7,940 nt of DNA from CAZCCV01 sp964497515 (GCA_964497515.1 CAZCCV010000058.1:1-7940), one strand, 5' to 3'. Shown: positions 1-5,079, numbered from the stretch's first letter. The notes: a model not told the origin generated them from the sequence alone. Numbers and translations are program-made.

Positions 1-41
1 AGGGGACATTTTCCCTTTGCAAAAAAGGGGACATAGTCCCT
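1..41. repeat. Two tandem REP-like GGGGACA...CCCT palindromes
   Basis: Two imperfect palindromes of the same form lie 9 bp apart: AGGGGACATTTTCCCT at 1-16 and AGGGGACATAGTCCCT at 26-41. An A-rich stretch lies between them. Short GGGGACA/TCCC units of this kind are often seen next to REP-associated tyrosine transposases, but no transposase is visible here and the window starts inside the array. The call rests on sequence shape only. Confidence 0.45.
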
Positions 42-61
42 CTGCTATAACAGAAGGCAGG

Positions 62-187
62 CTACGCTTTTTCTATTTCCTTGATTGCGGTTGCATATTG
101 GGATATGTCATGGTAGACTCCAAGTGAGCCAGCTAAGAACGCGAAGCGGGAGTGCGCTAGAGAACATGCGTTCTTAGGCTGCTTCAT
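62..187 (-). CDS. Possible small ORF, 41 aa, unrecognised
   Basis: A minus-strand frame runs from ATG (185-187) to TAG (62-64) with an in-frame TAG just upstream of the ATG, so it cannot be longer without a frameshift. The product begins MKQPKNACSL and ends in a protein-like amphipathic tail (DISQYATAIKEIEKA). I do not recognise it. No good ribosome binding site precedes the ATG. The 10-bp inverted repeat at 133-177 lies inside it, which argues for DNA or RNA structure as much as for coding. It could be the 3' remnant of a decayed gene whose upstream part is lost. Weak call, made because the C-terminal half reads like real protein. Confidence 0.22.
   Translation of the reverse strand: MKQPKNACSLAHSRFAFLAGSLGVYHDISQYATAIKEIEKA
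133..177. repeat. 10-bp perfect inverted repeat with 25-nt loop
   Basis: CTAAGAACGC at 133-142 is the exact reverse complement of GCGTTCTTAG at 168-177. The pairing extends outwards to CAG/CTG if one bulged C is allowed, giving a stem of about 13 bp. The 25-nt loop carries a smaller GCG...CGC pairing. No T-run follows on either strand, so it is not a convincing intrinsic terminator. It may be part of a decayed mobile element together with the GGGGACA palindromes to its left. Confidence 0.5.
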
Positions 188-349
188 TGATTGCTACTAA
201 TACGGACTGAGCTTCGAAATGCCGGCGATTGTGTCGGCTGATCTTCCCGGGGCCAGATTGCCCGGGTGTTCGCGGTGGCCGTGAATAGAGCGCGAAGCGC
301 CGGCGTGGCCATCCGTCGTTTGGAGAGAACGAACGGGAGGTTTGTCGAA
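188..349. other. Short intergenic stretch with CCCGGG palindromes
   Basis: No gene is supported on the plus strand here. Two CCCGGG palindromes (246-251 and 261-266) lie 9 bp apart and a GCGC-GAA-GCGC hairpin lies near 290-300. A 131-codon minus-strand frame spans 197-592 but its composition (many S, R, P, T) looks like a shadow of the Cys-rich gene. I see no recognisable promoter for that gene. Confidence 0.4.
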
Positions 350-547
350 ATGCTTCAGAGTAGTGAACAGCAAAAAACCTGTCCTCTGTTGGCAGCTTTT
401 GCCACTAATAAGGATCAGGTATCCACTGGTTCTACGTGGGCGTCTAGGTGTAAAGGCACTGATTGCGCGTGGTGGGACACTGAAAAAGACAACTGTGTTG
501 TCTCGAGTGTTTGCAAATCGGTGGCGCATCTGCTGGCTGCTGGGTAA
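350..547 (+). CDS. Small Cys-rich protein with CKGTDCAWW motif (65 aa)
   Basis: The ATG at 350 is chosen because GGGAGG at 335-340 sits 9 nt upstream, an excellent Shine-Dalgarno; the frame stays open further upstream to 266 but has no such site there. The 65-residue product has cysteines at 11, 34, 39, 49 and 55. The arrangement is CPLLAAF near the N-terminus, then CKGTDCAWWD, then C9 and C5 further on. I know the CxGxxCAWW pattern from short proteins of phages and environmental bacteria, where it is usually taken as a metal-binding knuckle; that is family memory, not a search. No membrane segment or signal peptide is present, so it is probably cytoplasmic. It stands alone: the next gene to the right is on the opposite strand and converges on it. 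Function unknown. Confidence 0.62.
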   Translation: MLQSSEQQKTCPLLAAFATNKDQVSTGSTWASRCKGTDCAWWDTEKDNCVVSSVCKSVAHLLAAG

Positions 548-566
548 TGGGCAATTTGGCTGACTG

Positions 567-694
567 CTAGATCGCTCTTGTACGTGCAGCAAGGCAGATA
601 GGCCAGTTGGTGCGAATCTCCAGGGGTTCGAGGTTTGCGCTTGCTAGAGCCTGTGCGAGGTGTTTCCTCGTGTACACACGCGCAGGGATGCCCA
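567..694 (-). pseudogene. Displaced C-terminal part of the SAM methyltransferase gene
   Basis: After the second copy of the 30-bp repeat, the minus strand reads GIPARVYTR and continues KHLAQALASANLEPLEI to a TAG at 567-569. The same GIPARVYTR is encoded by the first copy, where it runs into a stop two codons later. A basic strand followed by a helix of the type RKHLAQALASANLEPLEI is what a class I methyltransferase has at its C-terminus, so this is the natural end of the gene at 721-1251. Removing 61 bp restores one frame of 208 codons (207 aa). It has no start site of its own and is probably untranslated or out of frame. Confidence 0.75.
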
Positions 695-755
695 CGTAAC
701 AGGAGAAGCTATGGAATATGCTACATCCTCGTGTACACACGCGCAGGGATGCCCA
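665..755 (+). repeat. Exact 30-bp direct repeat pair around a 31-bp insert (CRISPR-like unit)
   Basis: The segments 665-694 and 726-755 are identical over 30 bp (start TCCTCGTGTACACACG, end CAGGGATGCCCA). The 31 bp between them (695-725) match neither copy. The period is 61 bp, the period of type I-E CRISPR arrays (28-29 bp repeat, 32-33 bp spacer). The repeat can fold as CCTCGTG/CGCGCAGG with one bulge and ends GGGATGCCC, broadly like I-E repeats that end GGGGAT(G/A)AACC. Both copies also read as the methyltransferase peptide GIPARVYTR on the minus strand, so the sequence is native coding DNA that was duplicated. No further copy is seen one period to either side and no cas gene is in the window. 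Confidence 0.85.
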
Positions 756-1251
756 ACTTCGCCAAATGGCAGCGATAGAACCCACCGAATGTGCCTGCAA
801 GTGGTGCAACGAGAACCATCTCTGCATTGTCTTTCATCAGCGCTCGGAGGGCTCTTAGGAACTTCGTCACATCTTCAGCAAACTCGAGCACGCCTGCACA
901 CAACACAAAGTCGAACGAACTCTGCAGTTCGGGGATAGGCTCAGAGTGTTCGATGTCCATTTCGTACGCGTCGAAACCCAGGCTTCTCGCGATCGCTACC
1001 ATTTTGGGAGAGATGTCGATTGCAGTTATATCGTAGCCACGTTCTCGAAGCATTTGAGAGTAAAGGGCAGGACCGCATCCGGCATCCAGTGCGTTCTTGC
1101 CGTGGCCATCTTTTGGGATCATATCGAAAGTCACAGCTAGTTCGCGATTTCTCAGCCAACCACAGAAGCCACAAGACATTTTGTCTTTGTAGTTTTCCGC
1201 TGCTGCCTCGTAGTAGTCTTTTAGGGTCTTGCGTCCGTTCTGGAATACCAT
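721..1251 (-). CDS. Class I SAM-dependent methyltransferase, truncated by insertion
   Basis: The ORF encodes 176 aa with a Rossmann methyltransferase core. Motif I is ALDAGCGPAL (54-63), the ribose-binding acidic residue is D79 in ITAIDIS, and the post-motif strand is FDFVLCAGVLEF (113-124). This matches the ubiE/methyltransf_11-type fold; the substrate cannot be inferred. The start is firm: GGAGG lies 5 nt before the ATG at 1249-1251 and a TATAAT-bearing promoter lies just beyond it. The last residues, GIPARVYTRM, run into a premature TAG caused by a 61-bp insertion with a 30-bp duplication. The missing tail of about 33 residues is found in frame after the second copy. The core SAM-binding fold is intact, but loss of the last strand and helix probably weakens or abolishes activity. 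Confidence 0.72.
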   Translation of the reverse strand: MVFQNGRKTLKDYYEAAAENYKDKMSCGFCGWLRNRELAVTFDMIPKDGHGKNALDAGCGPALYSQMLRERGYDITAIDISPKMVAIARSLGFDAYEMDIEHSEPIPELQSSFDFVLCAGVLEFAEDVTKFLRALRALMKDNAEMVLVAPLAGTFGGFYRCHLAKLGIPARVYTRM

Positions 1252-1302
1252 CTTGCCCTCCGCAAAGTGATTATACCGGAACCAAAGGGCCGATGAAAAG
1301 AG
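1252..1302 (-). promoter_or_regulatory. Promoter and 5'-UTR cassette, copy A
   Basis: Read on the minus strand, TTTTCA (1294-1299, a 4/6 match to the -35 consensus) is separated by 18 bp from a perfect TATAAT (1270-1275). GGAGG then lies 5 nt before the methyltransferase ATG. The GGAGG sits in the loop of a small TTGC/GCAA hairpin. The same module recurs at 2466-2516 with 5 differences in 51 bp, and the -35, -10 and GGAGG elements are all conserved. Confidence 0.65.
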
Positions 1303-1359
1303 AAGATTGGTCGGGGTAGTGTAATATTATAGCGTGTAAAATGGAGATGGGTGTATCTT
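1292..1359. repeat. Dispersed repeat, copy A (IS256-like end)
   Basis: This 68-bp stretch matches 5394-5461 at 61 positions. It contains GGGGTAGTGTAATATTATAG followed by CGTGTAAAATGG, which has the general look of an IS256/Mutator-family terminal inverted repeat (G-rich start, GTGTAAA core). The left part overlaps the promoter cassette shared with 2466-2516. No transposase is attached. The family assignment is by shape and is tentative; the repetition itself is directly visible. Confidence 0.6.
1301..1316. repeat. 16-bp direct repeat of the tRNA-Pro 3' end (att-like)
   Basis: AGAAGATTGGTCGGGG here is identical to 7855-7870, where it covers the last 9 bases of tRNA-Pro (including CCA) and 7 bp downstream. 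A 15/16 copy is at 5403-5418. All are in the same orientation. Integrases often use tRNA 3' ends as attachment cores, so this may mark an island boundary. No integrase gene is in the window. Confidence 0.4.
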
Positions 1360-1437
1360 GGATTGATTTATACCACTCATCGAGAGATGATGTTCTTTCA
1401 TTAGATTGATCGCCTGCCAGTTCCCTAAATGATGGTT

Positions 1438-1713
1438 TCATAAGCCTGCTCCTTTATCCGCATGCTCATCACTTTGCATATCGCCCAGCGCATCAGCAAT
1501 CTCCTCAAGCATCAATCCTCTCTTCACAGATTCATCTGTCTCGAAAAACCCCGTGCGTGCGACTTCGTCTGCGAGTAGGAGTATTAGGCGTCTTTTCTCC
1601 TCTCGTCTCGGGGAAAGATTATTAGTTAATCGGTCAACTGCCGAAAGAAGATCGGGCTGTTGTTCGCTCACGACCTCCTGCAACAGATTAATCAGCTCAG
1701 ACCGTAGTGGCAT
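1438..1713 (-). CDS. Small helical protein, possible immunity or partner protein (91 aa)
   Basis: The frame is open from 1749, but the first ATG has no ribosome binding site. AAAGGAAG lies 5 nt before a GTG at 1717-1719 and 11 nt before the ATG at 1711-1713; I give the ATG start, the GTG being the alternative. The product begins MPLRSELINLLQEVV, is predicted mostly helical, and has a charged centre (SPRREEKRRLILLLADEV). Then comes FFETDESVKRGLMLEEIADAL, close in pattern to the E-N-ERG-L-LEDLID type of ending that I recall in small proteins next to polymorphic toxins. It lies 48 nt downstream of the DUF4258-like gene on the same strand, so an immunity role is plausible but not shown. No signal peptide or membrane segment. 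Confidence 0.62.
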   Translation of the reverse strand: MPLRSELINLLQEVVSEQQPDLLSAVDRLTNNLSPRREEKRRLILLLADEVARTGFFETDESVKRGLMLEEIADALGDMQSDEHADKGAGL

Positions 1714-1761
1714 ACTCACTTGCTTCCTTTCTTTGTTGTCAATGAACAATGACTCAGTTAA

Positions 1762-2028
1762 TCACTTCCATAGCGGTTTCATTACAGTCACTATCTGACC
1801 ATTGGCATCAAGAACAACAGCCACATCACCATTTGTATATCTGGTGCGAAGTCCTTGCTTCACAATTTCGGTTGGGTTGCGCACTGCATCCAGTATTTCC
1901 TGAGGTCTGACTCCTCGTTCCATTATGCGGTCAATGGCATGGAAGGGTTCTTTTGACCCACGGAGTCCAGTGATTCTAGGACCGAAGCTGGCGCTACCTC
2001 CCTTGCTGCCTACGTGCGATTCAACCAA
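1762..2028 (-). CDS. DUF4258-like small protein, resembles a polymorphic-toxin tip (88 aa)
   Basis: The product carries the DUF4258-type pattern: PFHAIDRIMERGV (28-40), a helix with EILDAVRNP (44-52), RTRY (61-64) and two C-terminal strands GDVAVVLDANGQIVTVM. This pattern is shared with small RNase-type (BECR-fold) toxin domains at the ends of Rhs and CDI proteins. The preceding KGGSASFGPRITG resembles the lead-in to such tips. H30, R34, R38 and R61 are candidate active residues. The only upstream start is TTG at 2026-2028, inside the last codons of the preceding gene (19-bp overlap) and bounded by an in-frame TGA, so translation is probably coupled. A toxin role is inference; the protein has no secretion domain here and may be an orphan module. 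Confidence 0.68.
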   Translation of the reverse strand: MVESHVGSKGGSASFGPRITGLRGSKEPFHAIDRIMERGVRPQEILDAVRNPTEIVKQGLRTRYTNGDVAVVLDANGQIVTVMKPLWK

Positions 2029-2414
2029 CGCTCACATAATCGCTTGATTCGTTTTCCCAAGCTTGGCGGTTTGGTTTCATCGATGTGTTGTTCAACCTCG
2101 TCAAAAAGCGCGACGATGTCTGTGGTCTGAGACTCCTGAGTGAATGGCATGTTCGGACTGCCAAGGATAGCGTAACGCAAGATGGCTGCACGCAGTTCGG
2201 CCAGTTGAGCTATCTCTTGACATACCTGTGCAATGGGGCGAGCGTTGGAGTCCCAAAGCAGCACGATGGGATATCCATCTACGTCCCAACCAGAATACTC
2301 GCCTTCTTCAATGTCAATCTGCTCATGCACGAACGATATTTTGTCCGAGCTGCTTATCATTGACATCCAGCCTTCTCTGTCTATTGTGAAGATAGGGTAT
2401 CTCGGATGTCTCAC
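2010..2414 (-). CDS. Hypothetical protein with GEYSGWD motif (134 aa), first gene of operon
   Basis: A GTG start at 2412-2414 is chosen because AAAGGGG ends 8 nt before it; a GTG three codons earlier (2421-2423) sits on the Shine-Dalgarno itself. The product begins MRHPRYPIFTIDREGWMSMI. It contains IDIEEGEYSGWDVDGYPIVL (33-52), a pattern I have seen in small proteins near toxin genes and in immunity-like families. A helical middle follows (about 64-83) and a basic C-terminus, KRIKRLCERW. It is the promoter-proximal gene of three on the minus strand and overlaps the DUF4258-like gene by 19 bp, which is typical of paired toxin and antitoxin or immunity genes. Function not recognised. Confidence 0.65.
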   Translation of the reverse strand: MRHPRYPIFTIDREGWMSMISSSDKISFVHEQIDIEEGEYSGWDVDGYPIVLLWDSNARPIAQVCQEIAQLAELRAAILRYAILGSPNMPFTQESQTTDIVALFDEVEQHIDETKPPSLGKRIKRLCERWLNRT

Positions 2415-2465
2415 GCTTACCACCCCTTTCCCTAGGCCCGTTTCTGTGGTAGTGCTGCCTTTGAG

Positions 2466-2516
2466 CTTGCCCTCCGCAAAGTGATTATACTGGAACTAGA
2501 GGGATGATGAAAAGAG
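2466..2516 (-). promoter_or_regulatory. Promoter cassette, copy B, for the three-gene operon
   Basis: This is the second copy of the module at 1252-1302. On the minus strand TTTTCA (2508-2513) is followed after 18 bp by TATAAT (2484-2489) and then the GGAGG-bearing leader. Unlike copy A, no start codon follows the GGAGG; the next gene starts about 50 nt further on at 2414 with its own binding site. Homology to copy A stops exactly where copy A's ATG begins, which suggests that the promoter and leader were copied as a unit. Confidence 0.62.
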
Positions 2517-2535
2517 TGAGAGGTGGTCGGCCTTT

Positions 2536-2930
2536 ATACTCTTTCGTGGGCCACTGCACTCCTAAAGCATTTGCTGCACGGAGTGGGCAGAATCATAGTA
2601 CAGATGACCCAACTGTTACCAGCCAACCCTTGATCCTGTGCGTGGTTTTATGAGGTGCCTGACCGATGGGAGGGCGGTAAAGCCAAAGACTGTCCGTGGG
2701 CATTTTGACGATCCAAAGATACTTTTCTAATACCTCTGTAATTGCAAATCACGGTATACTTAGGTAATCCAATATACAGACAACTGTAGACTACCTGCAT
2801 TCTGATCTTGAATAGCTTGCTGAGATGGCAAAACAAGGAGGACTGCGGAGTCAAGGAAGATGGGAACTATAGATTCCCATCATTTTGATATTGTAATTCA
2901 CATGGGTTTCACACACATCACATAGTTGTC
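2536..2930. other. About 400 bp without a convincing gene
   Basis: This stretch separates the divergent toxin-like operon and the restriction-modification operon. Short frames exist on both strands (for example 2648-2854 minus, 68 codons) but lack ribosome binding sites and protein-like composition. One plus-strand frame near 2620-2730, read from DPVRGFMRCL to its stop, looks mildly protein-like and could be a decayed gene fragment. The only clear structure is the inverted repeat at 2859-2881. Confidence 0.45.
2859..2881. terminator. 8-bp perfect hairpin upstream of the R-M promoter
   Basis: GATGGGAA (2859-2866) pairs perfectly with TTCCCATC (2874-2881) around a 7-nt loop. ATTTTGAT follows on the plus strand, so it could act as a weak plus-strand terminator that insulates the restriction-modification promoter. 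It could also be a regulator-binding palindrome 53 bp upstream of the -35 box. The T-run is short, hence low confidence in either role. Confidence 0.3.
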
Positions 2931-2933
2931 TGC

Positions 2934-2962
2934 TTGACCGAACGGCTATGCTAGCATATAAT
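2934..2962 (+). promoter_or_regulatory. Near-consensus sigma-70 promoter of the R-M operon
   Basis: TTGACC (2934-2939, 5/6 to consensus) and a perfect TATAAT (2957-2962) are separated by exactly 17 bp. Transcription would start near 2969, giving a leader of about 30 nt before the methyltransferase start. I see no C-protein gene or C-box, so simple constitutive expression is likely. Confidence 0.82.
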
Positions 2963-2999
2963 TGCGTTATATCAGTATTTCCCCTCAGGTTATTCATTG

Positions 3000-4226
3000 A
3001 TGTTGACTTGTGAAGAAGAGAGAGTAGAAATATATACTTCCGCAGAACAGCCAACTGTTTCGAGTGAGGTTACACAAGATACCCCTCTTGATGCACTGAA
3101 CCTCAACTGGAGAGAAGCAGATTTAAGAGAAAAAGAACGGACAAAGCATGTTCATAGGCTTCATCCATATCTTGGTAAGTATATCCCTCAGTTGGTTGAG
3201 GTGTTCCTAAGAAAATATTTCCGGTCAGGGCAGGTAGTGCTTGATCCATTCAGTGGTTCGGGCACGACTCTAGTGCAAGCAAACGAACTTGGAATAGACT
3301 CCATAGGCTACGACATATCAGCATTTAATGTTCTTCTGGCTCGTGTTAAGACGGCAAAATATGATATTTCGGTTGCTCGTAAAGAGATAAACGACATACT
3401 GTGGAAGGTTCACACCTTAACAAAACAAGATAGTTTTCAGCAGAATCTGTTCGCAGACGAATGTTCGGCTGATCCGATATCCTCAACGGATTGCGATTAT
3501 CTGATGATGTGGTATGCTCCACGAGCACTACACGAGCTTCTAACCTATAGAAGGCTGATTGATACTGAGGAATACCGATATAAGGACTTACTCAAGGTTA
3601 TTCTGTCTCGTTCTGCCCGTTCTGCTAGACTGACAACGCACTTTGATTTAGATTTTCCGAAGAAACCTCAGAGAGAACCTTATTGGTGCTACAAACACTC
3701 AAGGCAGTGTGCCCCTACAGAACAAGCATACAAGTTCATTAGAAGATACAGTCTCGATACAATTAAAAGAATAGAAGAGTTTGCTTCAAAGAGAACTGAT
3801 GCCAAGGCAGAGGTCTATCAGGCTGATAGTAGAAATGTAGACTTCTCTCGAATTGATGGAGTGATTACCAGCCCACCCTATGTCGGTTTGATTGATTATC
3901 ATGAGCAGCACGCTTACGCATATCATCTGCTTGGGCTTCAGGATTTACGTGAACGTGAAATAGGCTCTGCTGCAAATGGCTCAAGCAATGGCAAGAAGAA
4001 AAAATATCAAGAAGATATTGCTGAAGTTTTTAGCCATATTGCAGAGGTTATGCTGTCAGGTGGAAGGATGATTGTAGTAGCCAATGACAAGTTCGGCCTA
4101 TATGATGAAATAGTTCAGATGGTTGGAATGGAGACTGAAGCGATAGTCCAGCGACATGTTAATCGAAGAACTGGCAGACGTTCTGGAGAGTTCTTTGAGT
4201 CCGTGTTTATCTGGCAAAAGAAATAA
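3000..4226 (+). CDS. Type II DNA methyltransferase (N4/N6-type, SPPY)
   Basis: The protein modifies DNA with SAM on an exocyclic amino group to protect host DNA. Numbering is from the TTG at 2997; the ATG at 3000 is the likelier start and removes one residue. A motif X-like HRLHPYLGKYIPQLV lies at 53-67. Motif I, VLDPFSGSGTT, is at 81-91 with the acidic D106 in GYDIS. A long middle region (about 110-280) could hold the target-recognition domain, and the catalytic motif IV TSPPY is at 291-295. The order I, middle, IV is that of the alpha-like group, and SPPY is most typical of N4-cytosine enzymes, though N6-adenine is not excluded. The near-consensus promoter lies directly upstream, and the endonuclease gene starts 12 bp after the stop. 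The length, 408 aa, is full and nothing is missing. Confidence 0.88.
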   Translation: MLTCEEERVEIYTSAEQPTVSSEVTQDTPLDALNLNWREADLREKERTKHVHRLHPYLGKYIPQLVEVFLRKYFRSGQVVLDPFSGSGTTLVQANELGIDSIGYDISAFNVLLARVKTAKYDISVARKEINDILWKVHTLTKQDSFQQNLFADECSADPISSTDCDYLMMWYAPRALHELLTYRRLIDTEEYRYKDLLKVILSRSARSARLTTHFDLDFPKKPQREPYWCYKHSRQCAPTEQAYKFIRRYSLDTIKRIEEFASKRTDAKAEVYQADSRNVDFSRIDGVITSPPYVGLIDYHEQHAYAYHLLGLQDLREREIGSAANGSSNGKKKKYQEDIAEVFSHIAEVMLSGGRMIVVANDKFGLYDEIVQMVGMETEAIVQRHVNRRTGRRSGEFFESVFIWQKK

Positions 4227-4238
4227 GTAGGAAAAGGA

Positions 4239-4907
4239 ATGGCAGTTATAAGTGCGCCAAACGAAGAGCGGATCAAGGCTTACTTAGAGATTTTTGTTGA
4301 GAATGTAGTGGAGGAATATAGACATCATATACTACCAGAACTGTGCTCCCCTTCTAAGTATCTGGAAAAAACTTCAACACGCGGCGATCTTAAGCCGTTT
4401 CATACTGCGGTTATTCCTGAGAGTTTGCTGCGTATCAATGCCTTTGAACGTGGTTTTAGCACCAGATTAGGTTCCACATTTGAAGAGTGCGGAAGGCTAA
4501 TAGCTATCGATGTACATCAAGAAGCTAAAAGAGGCTATGTTATTGAAAGGAGTGTCAGTCAAGCTGCTGTAAGTGAGTTGGAGCGGCAGATTTCTGTATT
4601 TGAACACGTAGCAGAAGCAGGTAAACCCAGGCCTGACCTTAATGATATGGTTCAATCGGTGCTTGATGCCAGAAGGTCAGATGATCTGATAAATCTGAAG
4701 GTTACTGCCGATCTTTATATGTTAGCTCACGACGGTACAGAATACTTCTTTGAAATCAAATCGCCCAAACCCAACAAAGGTCAGTGTATCGAGATCACAC
4801 AACGTCTTTTGCGTTTCCATCTTCTAAGAGGAAAAACCCGTCCTGACATGTTTGCTTACTTCGCTATGGGATATAACCCGTATGGGCCCAACAAGGGACA
4901 GTTATAA
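4239..4907 (+). CDS. TdeIII/MjaII-like type II restriction endonuclease, frame broken near the C-terminus
   Basis: AGGA/AAGGA precedes the ATG 12 bp after the methyltransferase stop, so the two genes form one operon. The 222-residue frame has INAFERGFSTRLGSTFEECG (66-85) and a PD-(D/E)XK core: D158 in TADLY, then E172 and K174 in FEIKSPKPNKGQ. The block FEIKSPKPNKGQ followed by GYNPYG is what I recall of the TdeIII/MjaII family, which cuts GGNCC; the specificity is memory, not shown here. The frame ends at TAA 4905-4907, but the rest of the protein continues in the +1 frame to 5079 (about 278 aa in total). A single extra G in the GGG at 4895-4897 would explain it. As read, the enzyme lacks its last 60 residues and is probably inactive, unless the shift is a sequencing error or is recoded. 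Confidence 0.8.
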   Translation: MAVISAPNEERIKAYLEIFVENVVEEYRHHILPELCSPSKYLEKTSTRGDLKPFHTAVIPESLLRINAFERGFSTRLGSTFEECGRLIAIDVHQEAKRGYVIERSVSQAAVSELERQISVFEHVAEAGKPRPDLNDMVQSVLDARRSDDLINLKVTADLYMLAHDGTEYFFEIKSPKPNKGQCIEITQRLLRFHLLRGKTRPDMFAYFAMGYNPYGPNKGQL

Positions 4908-5079
4908 CTGGAGCTATACCAAAGGTTATATGCCATTTGATCAGGCTGTTGTCATAGGACACGAGTTCTGGAATATAGTTGGCGGATCAGGAGCATACGA
5001 GGAGCTTCTTGAGATATACCAGCAAGTTGGACGTGAGAAAAGCAAGTATATGATTGATAGTCTCGCTTTTGGATTCTAA
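4894..5079 (+). pseudogene. Frameshifted C-terminal part of the restriction endonuclease
   Basis: From the shift point the +1 frame reads SYNWSYTKGYMPFDQ, then AVVIGHEFWNIVGGSGAYEE and LLEIYQQVGREK, to TAA at 5077-5079. The YxWSY and IGxEFWxxVGG blocks belong to the same endonuclease family as the upstream frame, so both pieces were one gene. No ribosome binding site precedes it. An ATG-initiated frame at 4852 overlaps the upstream gene but its first residues are out-of-frame shadow. Confidence 0.8.

Noticed and set aside
197..592. 131-codon minus-strand ORF
   Set aside because: It overlaps the Cys-rich gene antisense, has low-complexity S/R/P/T-rich composition and no ribosome binding site; it is a shadow.
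604..633. A possible third, degenerate CRISPR-like repeat one period to the left
   Set aside because: Only CAGGG falls near the expected register and it is one base off; the segment is also ordinary coding sequence for the methyltransferase C-terminus. The same check to the right (787-816) also fails.
665..755. Calling the 30-bp pair a functional CRISPR array
   Set aside because: There are only two repeats and one insert, no AT-rich leader, no cas genes, and the repeat is native coding sequence of a methyltransferase. It is kept as a repeat with a hypothesis about its origin.
2648..2854. 68-codon minus-strand ORF in the gap before the R-M operon
   Set aside because: No ribosome binding site, no recognisable motif and an atypical composition.
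2860..2925. 21-codon plus-strand ORF after AAGGAGG (possible leader peptide of the R-M operon)
   Set aside because: The AAGGAGG is about 20 nt from the ATG, the ORF lies upstream of the mapped promoter, and its start is part of the hairpin.
4852..5079. Independent gene starting at the ATG at 4852
   Set aside because: Its first residues are out-of-frame reading of the endonuclease gene; only the part after about 4894 is family-like, so it is the frameshifted tail rather than a separate gene.
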